NCBI GenBank assembly: GCA_047967505.1
Contig: CM106539.1
DNA length: 64,000 bases
Strand: one strand, 5' to 3'
Origin: Dipteris shenzhenensis
Taxonomy: Eukaryota > Polypodiophyta > Polypodiopsida > Gleicheniales
Position numbers and translations under genes: made by a program. Positions 11,301 to 21,125 of the stretch are shown in pieces. The notes under the pieces were generated by a model. It saw nothing but the letters and a program-made list of their open reading frames with translations. It did no database searches and was not told where the DNA came from. Positions within the stretch are counted from its first letter, which is position 1. Every line of letters starts with the position of its first letter.

Positions 11301-11520
11301 TGCATCATTGTCGACTGCCACTAGAATGTCATTCCCTACCAGCTATAGAGAGATATACCAATCCTTCTGACTGGTCATGTGGCGTGATGCACCACTATTA
11401 ATAATCCAAGGTTCATCCGCAGGTACATGAACTGCCTCCGTGCAAATCTTCTCAATTGCTATGAATAGCTCTACTAGTACTACATGCGCGCTATTGCTGG
11501 ACTCTTTCTTTACTCCATTC
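8390..11520 (-). pseudogene. Copia pol: protease region, integrase, reverse transcriptase, RNase H (broken)
   Basis: Read on the minus strand. The protease-to-integrase part (11321-10776) has the integrase zinc finger LWHERFGHL ... CEACMMGKQH. The integrase core (10831-10586) has LIDDYSRRTW and RSDRGGEF, and the next piece (10537-10106) has KTFWAEA and RVFGCDCFVHVP. The RT segments (9818-9228) carry [34 protein letters not shown] and the active-site VLYVDN. RNase H (8883-8596) has RFCDSDWAED and ALSSTEAEY. The pieces are split by in-frame stops and shifts, for example near 10575, 10090, 9550 and 8900. Product: a copia polyprotein, not functional here. Confidence 0.9.
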
Positions 11521-11529
11521 TTCTCATCT

Positions 11530-12300
11530 GCAATCTTCTTTCAGCACTCATTCTGCTTGTGCTCTGCCTTGTTGCAATAGAAGCACTTGATCTTCTTCTT
11601 TCTCTTTTTATCATCAGAAGAAGATGGGTTACCAGAGTCCTTACCCTTACCTTTCTGATCCAGCATAGAAAGCCGAATCTTCTCCAGTCCTTGTCTTTTG
11701 ATGCATCTCCTCCTCCAGAAGCATCGCATTGAAATCCTCAAAGTTGAGGGGTGGATTTTTGTTCTGTGTATTCAACGCTGTAACAAGACCATCGTACTTT
11801 GGTGGGAGAATCCGTATGCACCTTCGTGCTAGATTCTTGCTAGTGATGGTGATGCCAATTGCAGTCATCTAATCATGCAGATTCTTTACCCTGGTGATGA
11901 ACTTCTCTACCGCTTCAGACTCAGACCATTTCTCGTTTGCAAGTTGAGTCTCCAGATTCTGAATCCACGTCTGATTCGTGGTCTCGTACTGATTTTTCAA
12001 GACCGTCCATGCCTCCTTCATTGTGATGCCTCCTTCATTGTGGTAACATGTTGAATTAACGCCATGACGGAGGCACTTACACTGCAGACAATAGAACACA
12101 GTGCATCTGCATTTCTTCTTATCCATGCGAGAATCTCATCCGCAATTGGTACTATCTGTTGTCCTGCATTGGCTGGATCTGGTCTCGCAACCGGCTTCAC
12201 GTCCACCCTAGTGGCAGTATCCCAAAGCTCGTATGTGCTTAGGATGGTCTTCTTGCGGGCTGGGCCATCTCTCACAATCTGCTCGCAAAGAGAAACACAC
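11530..12300 (-). pseudogene. Copia gag (broken)
   Basis: Minus-strand pieces 12275-12018, 12126-11869, 11868-11647 and 11741-11541 together resemble copia Gag: EILAWIRRNADALCSIV, QNLETQLANEKWSESEAVEKF and a C-terminal zinc knuckle CFYCNKAEHKQNEC (CX2CX4HX4C). A short direct repeat (ATGCCTCCTTCATTGTG, about 12009-12040) disturbs the frame. The PBS lies 30-50 bp upstream, as expected for the 5' end of the internal region. Confidence 0.85.
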
Positions 12301-12325
12301 TACCAAATCTTCTTGCTGGAGTCTA

Positions 12326-12338
12326 GGCTCTGATACCA
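12326..12338 (-). promoter_or_regulatory. Primer binding site for initiator methionine tRNA
   Basis: The minus strand reads TGGTATCAGAGCC directly after the LTR terminus TTCTTACA. TGGTATCAGAGC is the standard plant copia PBS, complementary to the 3' end of initiator Met tRNA. Confidence 0.95.
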
Positions 12339-13068
12339 TGTAAGAAAATAATACGTCTATGCTCAATAGATAACAGGATCTCGTACGCAAGAGAGAAAAG
12401 CAGATAGTATGGAGAATCAAAAATTTGATTACTATAAGACTGATACAATAGATGGCACTGCCTCCCAGCCGTGCGTTCCTGTGAGAGAAGCTTCGGTGGC
12501 ATGCTGGAAACAGTAGAGGACGTAGGCTGGATGCTAAGGAATCAGGGTTGCTATAGCTAGTGATGATGATGGGCTTCACTGGCTTGCTCTTATATAGCCA
12601 CCACTCGTAGTCGATTAGACCCAATTGGGTGACCGACCCAATCCACCCAAAATGGCTGACTGGGGGACAGAAATAGGCCACCGACCACACGATAGAACTG
12701 GTGCACAAAATAGAGCAACTAACCTACGGTCTCCATTCAGCCCACAGCCATCCAAGATCATCTGGGGCTCCAAACGGCGAGCCCCACAACCCGAGAGTGT
12801 GGGTTGCCTTGGGAAATGCTTTGTCTACCCTTAGTGCAGTCAGTCATGGGATGCCTTCCCACACTTGCATGTAGCCTAGTTGGTAGTGTGCCAACTCTAT
12901 CTGAAGTCATCTAGCCATTAGGCCACACATGGCCCCCATCTGGTGTCCAAACTAGGACCTACCGGATAACCGAGCTACTCAAATGCCTTCTCCTCATATG
13001 GGGGGCTTACAAGTAGAGTTAGCTGGTTCCCGCATAGTTACACGAGAGTGGAGCATTGATATCTAACA
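12339..13068 (-). repeat. 5' LTR of the minus-strand copia element
   Basis: Counterpart of 7574-8305. It ends at TCTAACA (13068 on the plus strand) and is followed by the GATAT target duplication. The TATA box CTATATAAGAGC (minus) at about 12588-12597 would drive the element's genomic RNA. Confidence 0.95.
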
Positions 13069-13179
13069 GATATATATAAGTGTCCTCTGATTTTTCTCAA
13101 AGGTTTTGGTACTCAAAGAAAAGGACCTAAAATGGTGGGTTCTAGAAAGGTTTTAAGGACTTCAATAAGAGTATCACTA

Positions 13180-13512
13180 GGATTTCAGTACGCTGGAGCT
13201 ACTACATGGAGTAAGTTGACATTATTGGTCCTAGTCGCGATGGTAATCCCATACATGTAGTTGAAATTGCAAAGCATGGGAACACCAATACACGTATGTA
13301 AATGGTAGTTTCGATAGCCGTCATAGCTCACCTTCAACATTGATGAGCCTTGAGAAGGAGCCGATGTAGAGTGGTTGAAAACAAGAAGTTGGCTAACCAC
13401 TATATCGATCTCTACGCATTCCTCTAAAATCCAAGGATTCCTGCCATCGCCCATTCCAAATGTCATGGCAGAAGTTTCCATTCCGGCTGCAAGCACATCC
13501 TAAGTAGGAAAT
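13180..13512 (-). pseudogene. Cytochrome P450-like fragment
   Basis: The minus frame at 13512-13185 starts DVLAAGMETSA, like the oxygen-binding I-helix motif (A/G)Gx(D/E)T(T/S) of plant A-type P450s, and continues RNPWILEECVEIDIVVSQ, like the usual (V/L)RNP...K(V/C)QEE(I/L)D..VG segment that follows it. The expected ETLRLHP helix-K motif is absent, and the later part (YDGYRNYHLHTC) only loosely resembles the next P450 region. There is no heme-binding FxxGxRxCxG. I read it as a small, rearranged P450 gene fragment between two copia elements. The later residues may be unrelated. Confidence 0.45.
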
Positions 13513-13689
13513 AGAGATTTTATGTATAGCGAGTGATAGGATTGTAGAAAAATGACCATAGAATTTGTTTGCATACCAACATCACGCCTTGATTGTATTG
13601 TCATCAAGCTACTTTGAGTCATTCAATTGATTCTACAAGCATATAAAAAATCCTATACTATGCTTTGTTGATGATATGAAAAATAAGGG

Positions 13690-16680
13690 CCGCTTGATAG
13701 CAAAAGGGAAGAAGAAGGGCAGGATGTTTACATTGGATGCGGACATGCGTGAATTGAGTGCAGCAATGTTTGCATATGGGACTAGTGTAGTTGCAGATAT
13801 TGATATATGGCATAAACACATTGGTCATGTTAATGTATAGTGACTTAAATTAATGCAGGCCCAAAATATTGTTGCAGGATTGCCTAAGTTCAAGGTTGCA
13901 GAAATGCATAAGGTGAAGCCTACCAATTTGGAAAATAGGCAAGGAAACCATTTCCTAAACATGTTCAAGAGAGTAAGAGGCCATTGGAATTAATCCACTT
14001 TGATGTGTGGACTACTAAAGATGCATCTATTGGAGGCTGTCATTATTTTGTCACTTTTATTGATGACTACAGCAGAAAAGTTCGGGTGTATTTTATGAAA
14101 AAGAAAAGTGAAGTGTTTGGACATTTCAAAGCTTTTAAAGCTATGGTTGAAAAAGAAACAAGCCTGCAAATAAAATGCCTAAGGTTAGATGGAGGGGGAG
14201 AGTACCTGTCAAATGAGTTTGCAAGTTTCCTGCAGGAGCATGGCATAAAGTAGCAATATTCATGCAGTCATACCCCACAGCAAAATGGACTTGCAAAAAG
14301 GAAAAACAGGCATATCAGAGAGGTATCTCCTCGGGGGGGTCACTCATCATATGCAACCCTATCACGTGAGTTCAACAGAAGGATATTTTTAATTTCTAAA
14401 ATTTACAGAAATAAATATACATAAGGGACTATTTAAAATAGTTTTGGAAAAAATTTACAGATTTGTATAGAAAAGGGGTACATTTTATTAATGAAAAAAT
14501 TTACAGATAAGGGATTTTAAATATAGGCCTTGAACGCACATGATATAGAGGGTTTATACATAGTGACCCCCCTGAGGGTATCTCGTGCCATGCTCAACGA
14601 AAAAGACCTGCCAGATTATTATTGGGCTGAAGCAATTGCTAGAGTAGTCTATATAATGAACAAGACTCCCACTGTAGCAATACATGGCATGACACCACAG
14701 GAGAGGTATGCTAGTAGGAAACCATATATTTCTCATTTGAAAGTTTTTGGTTGCATTGCCTATGTTCATGTGCCAGATGAGTTGAGATCCAAGTTGGATC
14801 CAAAAGCTAAGAAGTGCATCTTTATTGGTTATTCTCTGTAGCAAAAAGGATATAGATGCTATAACCCTTCTATTCATAAGTTTATAGTGAGCAGAGATGT
14901 TGTTTTCAATGAGATGAGCATCTGGTATAAACCAGTAAATGTGATTGATGATGTAGATGCACAAAATGGTAATGCTGCACAAAATTCACAGCATCAATCA
15001 CAAAATATTGGACTTGTAGTGTCCTCTAGTAGTGGTTCACATACTTTGCCATGGATAGGCAGATTGAGATTAGGAGGATCTCCTCAGAGCAATGCAGATA
15101 GTGGTATGCAAGTATTACAAAAAGGAAAAGAGAAAGTAGATCAGCCCATGGTTGATGTGAATGCAGGTCACTCTTATGTGGATGGTGAATCCAGTGGCTC
15201 AGAATAAAGCCTTGATGATGAGTTGGGTATTCCTTCTGTTGTTACACCTGGAGTAAGGAAGACAAGGGATGTTTTGAGAGTTGCCTATTTTGCACAGGTC
15301 TACCAGATCTAGGTATCCTGTGGATAGGCTGAAATATGATGGATTTACAGCCATTCACTATGCCTATATGGTCAAAGTGATATATGAACCAAAACCCACT
15401 TCTTTTGAGCAAGCCATGGGAAAAGAAAAATGGAGAAAGCCATGGATGAAGAAATGGATGTCTTGGAAGAAAATGCTACATGGGAATTGGTGCCTTTGCC
15501 TAAAGACAAGAATGCAATTGGCTGCAAGTGGGTTTGTAAGGTGAAGCACAATGCAAATGGTTCTGTGAAAGATAAAGGCAAGATTAGTTGTCAAGGGGTA
15601 TGCACAGACATATGGCATTAATTATGAAGAAACATTCAGTCCGGTTGCAAGGATGGCAACCGTAAGAGCAGTCATTGCTATGGCTACATCAAAGGGATGG
15701 TCTTTACATCAGATGGATGTAAAGAATGCCTTCTTGCATGGTGATTTGCAAGAAGAGGTCTATATGGAGCAGCCACCAGGTTATGTTCATGCTGTTCATC
15801 CTGAGTTTGTTTGTAGGTTGAAGAAAGCCTTGTATGGCTTGAAGCAAGCACCCAGAGCATGGTCTGACAAGATAGGATATATCTTGTCACTATTGGCTTT
15901 CAGATTTCCAAGACAGATTTCTCACTTTATGTGAGAAAAACAAAGAAAGGCATTATGCTGCTTGTCATTTATGTTGATGATTTGATCATCACAGGTGATA
16001 GTGATGAAGATATCCTTCATGTGAAAATGCAATTGAAGCAGAAGTTTGAGATGAAGGATTTGGGAGAGTTGCGTTACATCTTGGGCATTGAGGTGATTAG
16101 ATCCACAAGTGGGATATGGCTCTTGCAGAGGCAGTATGGATTGGACATGCTGTCCAAATATGGGATGACAGGGTGTAAGCCTATTTCAATTCCTTTGGAG
16201 CAGAATGTGAAGTTGAGTACAGATGCATGTGAGCTTCTGGAAGACCCTACTATGTACATATGCATAGTAGGAAGTTTGATTTATATGACTATTACCAGGC
16301 CACATATCAAACAATCTACCAGTGGATATGTGTTCTCTTTTGGGAGTGCTGCAGTCACTTGGAGCAGCAAGAAATAGCCTACAGTTGCCTTGTCGAGCAT
16401 AAAGGCTGAGTATAGGGGTGCAGCAATGGCTGCATGTGAGGCAACTTGGTTGCATAAGCTACTTTATGATATGCATTAGTTTATAGATGGGCCAGTTGTC
16501 ATTTATTGTGATAACATGAGCAATATACACTTGGTAAATAACCCAGTGTATCATGCTAGAACAAAGCACATTGAGATGCATTATCACTATGTGCGAGAGA
16601 AGGTTTAGTACATTTTATTGATCTAGTTTATGTCAGCACAAAGGCTAAGGTAAATGACATATTCACGAAGGCATTGAGTG
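13690..16680 (+). pseudogene. Copia pol: integrase, reverse transcriptase, RNase H (broken)
   Basis: Order on plus: pre-integrase DIDIWHKHIGHVNV (13797-13838); integrase core 13984-14253 with TFIDDYSRKVRVYF and LRLDGGGEYLS; after the MITE, LPDYYWAEAIARVVY, LKVFGCIAYVHVP and KKCIFIGYS (14580-14841). [36 protein letters not shown] (15714) and active-site VIYVDDLIITG (15964-15996). RNase H: STSGYVFSFGSAAVTW, then YHARTKHIEMHYH. About 75 residues expected between TRPHI and KQSTSGYV (near 16305) are missing, including the start of RNase H. Frame breaks near 13839, 14253, 14841, 15207, 15420 and 15934 make it inactive. Confidence 0.88.
14330..14576 (+). mobile_element. 247-bp MITE inserted in copia integrase
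   Basis: The ends are inverted: CTCGGGGGGGTCACT on the left against CTCAGGGGGGTCACT on the complement of the right end, and similarity continues about 50 bp inwards (to GTTCAA). Exact 8-bp direct repeats GGTATCTC flank it (14322-14329 and 14577-14584). Removing the insert and one repeat joins the integrase reading HIREVS to RAML in frame, which confirms the boundaries. It has no coding capacity and an AT-rich interior. The 8-bp duplication suggests a hAT-related non-autonomous element. A related, more diverged copy is at about 54600-54830. Confidence 0.92.
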
Positions 16681-16738
16681 CAGAGAAGCTGTGCAAGTTC
16701 AGAGACTTGCTTGGTGTGCAGGAATTGGGATTGAGCTC

Positions 16739-16747
16739 GAGGGGGAG
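16739..16747 (+). promoter_or_regulatory. Polypurine tract of the truncated copia element
   Basis: GAGGGGGAG lies immediately before the LTR start TGTTGAGATATC. Confidence 0.88.
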
Positions 16748-17100
16748 TGTTGAGATATCGAGCTCCACTCGTGATATGCCAGGGTGACCGTTGTGCATTT
16801 ATGTCACCGACTTGTTAGCTGTAGATGCAGTTGGTACACCACCCATGAATAATAGCTGGATGACAGCTATCTTTATGTACTCTAGTTAGTGGCTCAGTTA
16901 GTATGCCACCTTAGTTAGCTGAGTTTGGTTTGAGACCCACATATAGGGTTCACCTATTCTTTTGTACTTAGAGTTCTTTTGGCTTTCACAACTAAGAAGA
17001 GGAAAATAGTTTTCAGCCTCCACCTTTGTGTATATTCCCCCATTGTGTATGTGAGAAAGCTGTAAGTGAGACTCCTTCCTTCTCTCCCACTCTCTTCACA
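16748..17100 (+). repeat. 3' LTR of the truncated copia element
   Basis: It begins TGTTGAGATATCGAGC after the polypurine tract and ends CTCTCTTCACA (353 bp). The next base starts sequence of a Ty3 element read on the opposite strand, so the end is sharp. No 5' LTR is present for comparison. Confidence 0.85.
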
Positions 17101-17940
17101 ACTTGGTCTAGTATTTCATCTTGGAATGGAAAAGGAAAATGATCCCTCTTAGTGCATGCATTCAAAGGATGAAAGTCCACACAAACCCACCTCTTAGTTC
17201 CTTTCTTTGGTGTGAAAACTACAGGAGATATCCATTTTGAATAATCAACAGGAAAGATGCATCCTATCTCAAGTACTTGTGTTACCTCTTTCTTTAGTGC
17301 CTTAGCTTGGATCACCCCTAATCGCTTTAAGCGTTGCACAACTGGCTTGCTTTTTGGCTTCAACTCAATCTTGTGCTCCACAAGAGAGACTGATTGAACC
17401 TATGAATAGCTTGTTGCAAAGAGACATGGAAAATCATCTAACATATCCAAGTACTGAAGCTTCTCACTACCTGCTGATAGAGAATCACTTTTTGGCTTCA
17501 ACTCAATCTTGTGCTCCACAAGAGAGACTGATTGAACCTGTGAATAGCTTGTTGCAAAGAGACATGGAAAATCATCTAGCATATCCAAGTACTGAAGCTT
17601 CTCACTACCTGCTGATAGAGAATCACCAAGAAGCTCTTCATTGTGTTGGCGTCGTTTAGTGTGCTCCACATCCCCCACATGAAGTGTCTCTACAGGATCT
17701 TCTTGTACCACCACCTTGTTCCCTCCTGACTCATCCCGATTAGCACCAAGACAAAGACCAAAGGACACTCCTTCCACCTCACCCTCTAAGCTGGACTCCT
17801 CGGAGCTACACCCTATCTCTTCTTCTTCATCGGTTAAGTCAGAGCTCGAACTCTCTGATGTTGAAGACTCCTGCTTGACAACTTTCTTTTTGCAACTTCT
17901 GATGTTGTAGTGCACCTTCTTATCATTTCTCTACAAAATC
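17101..17940 (-). pseudogene. Ty3 linker and N-terminal reverse transcriptase, truncated
   Basis: The minus frames 17915-17400 and 17381-17013 carry an acidic Ser-rich linker, then VEHKIELKPKSKPVVQRLK, FPVDYSKWISPVVFTPKK, RWVCVDFHPLNACTKRDHFP and FPFQDEILDQV, the usual start of a Ty3 RT. The homology ends at 17101; codons below that belong to the copia LTR. An in-frame stop separates the two pieces. A 138-bp unit is duplicated in tandem just before RT (see 17350-17625). Confidence 0.85.
17350..17625 (-). repeat. 138-bp in-frame tandem duplication in Ty3 pol
   Basis: CTTTTTGGCTTCAACTC starts at 17350 and again at 17488, and the two 138-bp copies are almost identical (differences seen near 17402/17540 and 17441/17579). 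138 bp is 46 codons, so the protein repeats a 46-residue segment starting DSLSAGSEKLQYLD and ending IELKPKS. One of the few differences makes the stop that ends the 17915-17400 frame. Confidence 0.93.
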
Positions 17941-18352
17941 AATTCTCCACAGTATCCCACTTTTGAACAGCCTTCACCTTGCATAGCGAAGGCCTTCCCA
18001 AAATCAATGGATAGGCATGTGCATCTGGCTTGGTAGGGATCACCTGAAAAGCAGTCAGCACAGAAATTCCACATACATCCATTTCTAGATCCTTCACATC
18101 TCCCAAGGTCTTAACCCTAGTGTTGTCAGCCAATTTGATGCGATAAGGAGAGGTAGTACTAGAGTATTTTAAATCAGCATCTATCATGGTCTTCTCACTC
18201 ATGACATTAATCGATGCACCTCCATCAATGTACACATTAGAAATCACTTGACCATCAATGACCACATCAACCATAGGTACATCATCACCAACATCTATAT
18301 CTACCTTTTGAACAACATGAATGGCACTTTTCTTCTTTTTCTTCTTTGACAC
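17939..18352 (-). pseudogene. Ty3 aspartic protease region
   Basis: The minus frame of 137 codons contains VYIDGGASINVM (the protease active site in DGGA form, common in plant Ty3 elements) and PLILGRPSL near the end. It would cleave the polyprotein as a dimer. It lies between gag and RT as expected and has no internal stop, but it is part of a truncated element. Confidence 0.85.
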
Positions 18353-18363
18353 TCTTGTGCTTG

Positions 18364-19526
18364 CTAGCTTTGCCCATTCCTTCCATAGTTTTGGAGTAAT
18401 TGACCAAAGGTGATATGAGCTTCCTTTTCTTTAAGGTCAGGCAACGAGTCATAGCTTCCAATGCCTTGTCCTAAAGGAAAGTCTGACCAGCTAATTCTCC
18501 TTCTAGATGCCTTCTTTTTCTTACTATAGTGTTCCTCTTCCTGATGTTTCTTATCTACTTTTTCCTTGCTTTCTTCTTCTTCTTTTGCTTTACCACGCCC
18601 CCGTTTAGCCATCATTACCTCTCTGTCCTCATCCCCTGAAGAAGCTTCTAACAAGGATACTTTTTTTTCTTCTTTCTTTCTCAATCTAGGACACTTGGGG
18701 TGATAGTGACCTTTTTCATTACATTCATAGCAAGTGACCCCACTCTTATCTCGAGGCCTATCTTCACTCTTTGGTGCTCTAGGTTGTCGTGCATTAACCA
18801 AATGCAATTTCAAATCAGCAAACTTTGCCATCAATTGGGAGATATTATGATCTAACTCAGAGGACTTTGGTACCTGAGGAGTGCCCATTACCTCCACCTT
18901 AGAAGTTGAAGTTGTTGAAGACACAAAAGAGGATTTGATCTTTAGAGAAGCTTCTTTCTTGGTCACAATACGAAGTGCCTCCATGTATGTTGTTGGATCT
19001 TTACTCATTAATTTTGAGCGAAGACGAGGCTCCAAAGCCATAACAAATTTGCTCATCTTTAAGTGCTCCATCCCTACGAGACTTTGAGGGGCCGATGATG
19101 CAGATGCCACAGCTTGCAAAGCTGCCCTTTCATACTTTGTCCATAAAGTTTCATATTGGATTTCCAACACAAAGACCATCTCACCCTCTCCTTGATAGAA
19201 CCGGTCCAACTGCAACATCAAAGCATTTGGCAACTCCACTGCCCCAAATCTCTGCTTCATTATAGCCACCACTTGGTCCTAGTCCTCCTTGGTAGAGTCT
19301 GTGGCAAGGCCTCATGCCAACTCAAGGCTACACCTTCAAGAAAATCAGGCAAAATATTTGCCTGATCCTTCATGGACCATCCAGAAAGCCGGCATCCTCG
19401 AATAAAATCTCGAAGATAAGACTTTGAGTCTTCCCCTTGGGTCCCTTGAAACACTAGAATCTTCACCATGATGAAACACAAAAGGGAAACACCAAGATCC
19501 AAATAATATCCCAAACAAGATCCCAC
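18364..19526 (-). pseudogene. Ty3 gag
   Basis: The minus frame 19272-18364 (302 codons) and the overlapping 19526-19260 encode a typical Ty3 Gag: the capsid-like part starts FQGTQGEDSKSYLRDFI ... WHEALPQT, and the C-terminal zinc knuckle is CYECNEKGHYHPKC (CX2CX4HX4C), followed by a Lys/Glu-rich tail. A frameshift near 19265 separates the pieces. It packages element RNA in particles. Confidence 0.85.
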
Positions 19527-19529
19527 AGA

Positions 19530-20153
19530 GCCTTAGTATACCAAGACCAACTTATTATGCATAACCACTTGTTGAAAACCCTCCACAATGTAATCCTTAA
19601 TAAAATCTTCGAAAATAAGTGACCAACCAGCACCATGAAAACATTGTATATACATGCATTCAAGAATCACCCTTCTCACCAATTGGAAGTGCACATAACA
19701 GCTTCAACATGTTTTACTCTTCATCATTTGCATAGCAAAAGAATTTGAAAGCATTGAGAATCACCACTCCACTGTTATTGTCAAAAACTACCCAAAGACT
19801 CAACTCTTCTTCAAACTCTTCTTCACACCAAGCTGCTAGTGCATGAAACAATCCCCAATCTATCATTGTGCCTATTGCCAGCATTGTTGATTCACCAACA
19901 TATTCAAGAGTGCAAACATAAAGGATATGATCATGATGACCATGCAAATAGCTTGAGCATCACCTTCACAATCTTTTAGTTCTCTTAAATAAGTTGCAAT
20001 CTCTTCTAATGGAATTCTTCCAAGCATCTTCCTTATCACATCAGAAAAAACATGCCTATACTAGGCATAACATGCAATAAAGTACAGTCGAGACCAGTTA
20101 GTAAGGTGGGATGAATCCAATACCAAACGTACTCAGCGTCTCCACCAAAAAGA
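19530..20153 (-). other. Ty3 leader region with a PBS candidate
   Basis: This lies between the LTR and gag. On the minus strand the LTR terminus TGTCACA is followed after six bases by TGGTGGAGACGCTGAG (20147-20132), in the place of a primer binding site, although I cannot name the tRNA. The short minus frame at 19947-19714 is not recognised. Confidence 0.5.
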
Positions 20154-21125
20154 TGTGACATGAAGCTGGGGTAATAACTTCATGCACCTGTTCACCTCCT
20201 ACTACTTTCTCGAGAGAGAGAACTTGAAGTGACTTTCATTACCAATAGAGTGAGACTCCACTCCAATGCAACTCAAAATACTACAAACACAAGGGAGAAG
20301 AAGAGGTTTCATATGTACAAGAGGGAGCAGAAACTCCAAGACTACTCATAGAGAGAGAATGAACTAGAGAGAGATGGACTCAAGAGTCTACATAAGAGAA
20401 TATCTACAAGAGGGAGAGAACGCTCATGGAAGAGGCTTAAGGAGACTAGGGCCACAGCAACATGAGGCCTAATGGTGGAAGAGATGATGAATAAGGGAGA
20501 GGAGGGCTCCTTTTATAGAGATTTTCTCACCCTCCTTCACCCATTTACAATTGCTGCCTGTAGATTCCTTTCCCCATCAATCACATAAGCCTGTATGTCA
20601 CATCCATGTCCTTTTTGGCTACTCTTGCCATGTGTTCCATCAAAAGATGCTCAAGACTTTGAAAATATTGAGAATATTAAGAGTCTTCCCACATGGAGCC
20701 CATAGGGACCCTCTCTTTTCCATATGTCCACATCCTCCTTATTCCACATAGGAATTCTAGAAGGATTCCTCTTGACTCCACACTCCTCCACATGCCTTCC
20801 ACACACTTGGCATGTGGCCTCTCTTATATTATTGGAACACATGGACATGAGCCCACCTCTTTATATGACTCACTCTTCCTATTTTCTAAAAACCCCATAA
20901 TATCCCATACACAAATAACTCTCACCCCATACCAAGGTATTTATCATTCATACACATGGTATTTACAATGATCCATTCCACTCATCCTCTCAATCCCATA
21001 CAATATCTTAGAAAATAGAAATAAGTGAGAGCTGCTAGGCTATCACCTAATACTCAAACTCTTATCAAACTTTAGAGAAAAACAATACCAATGCCAAATA
21101 AAAAATATCAATTTTTGGTGTCACA
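20154..21125 (-). repeat. 5' LTR of the truncated Ty3 element
   Basis: Read on minus it starts TGTGACACC (21125) and ends CTTCATGTCACA (20154), so it has perfect 7-bp inverted ends TGTGACA/TGTCACA and is 972 bp long. A TATA box, TCTATAAAAGGAG (minus), lies at about 20509-20521. The segment 20200-20380 is repeated in inverted orientation at 5616-5830. Confidence 0.75.

Larger units (their letters stand above)
7574..13068 (-). mobile_element. Complete Ty1/copia retrotransposon, coding region broken
   Basis: Two direct repeats (7574-8305 and 12339-13068, 732 and 730 bp) start TGTTAGATATC and end TTTTCTTACA when read on the minus strand. A 5-bp target duplication GATAT flanks the element (7569-7573 and 13069-13073). 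The PBS (complement of initiator-Met tRNA) abuts the 5' LTR and a G-rich PPT abuts the 3' LTR. Domains follow copia order on the minus strand: Gag with zinc knuckle, protease region, integrase, reverse transcriptase, RNase H. Stops and frameshifts divide the polyprotein, so it cannot be autonomous. By eye the two LTRs differ at several percent of sites, so the insertion is not recent. Confidence 0.95.
13660..17100 (+). mobile_element. 5'-truncated Ty1/copia element
   Basis: The plus strand carries the pre-integrase, integrase, RT and RNase H regions of a second copia lineage, then a PPT and a 3' LTR ending at 17100. There is no 5' LTR, PBS or gag; homology starts around 13660 in the region before integrase. 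The element is interrupted by a MITE at 14330-14576. Its LTR is unrelated in sequence to that of the minus-strand copia element. Confidence 0.85.
17101..21125 (-). mobile_element. Truncated Ty3-type retrotransposon
   Basis: On the minus strand: LTR (21125-20154), leader, gag, protease, linker and the first part of RT, which stops abruptly at 17101 where the copia LTR begins. The rest of RT, RNase H, integrase and the 3' LTR are absent; nothing upstream of the copia element restores them, so this is a truncation and not a simple nested insertion. A related LTR is at 5590-6500. Confidence 0.85.
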
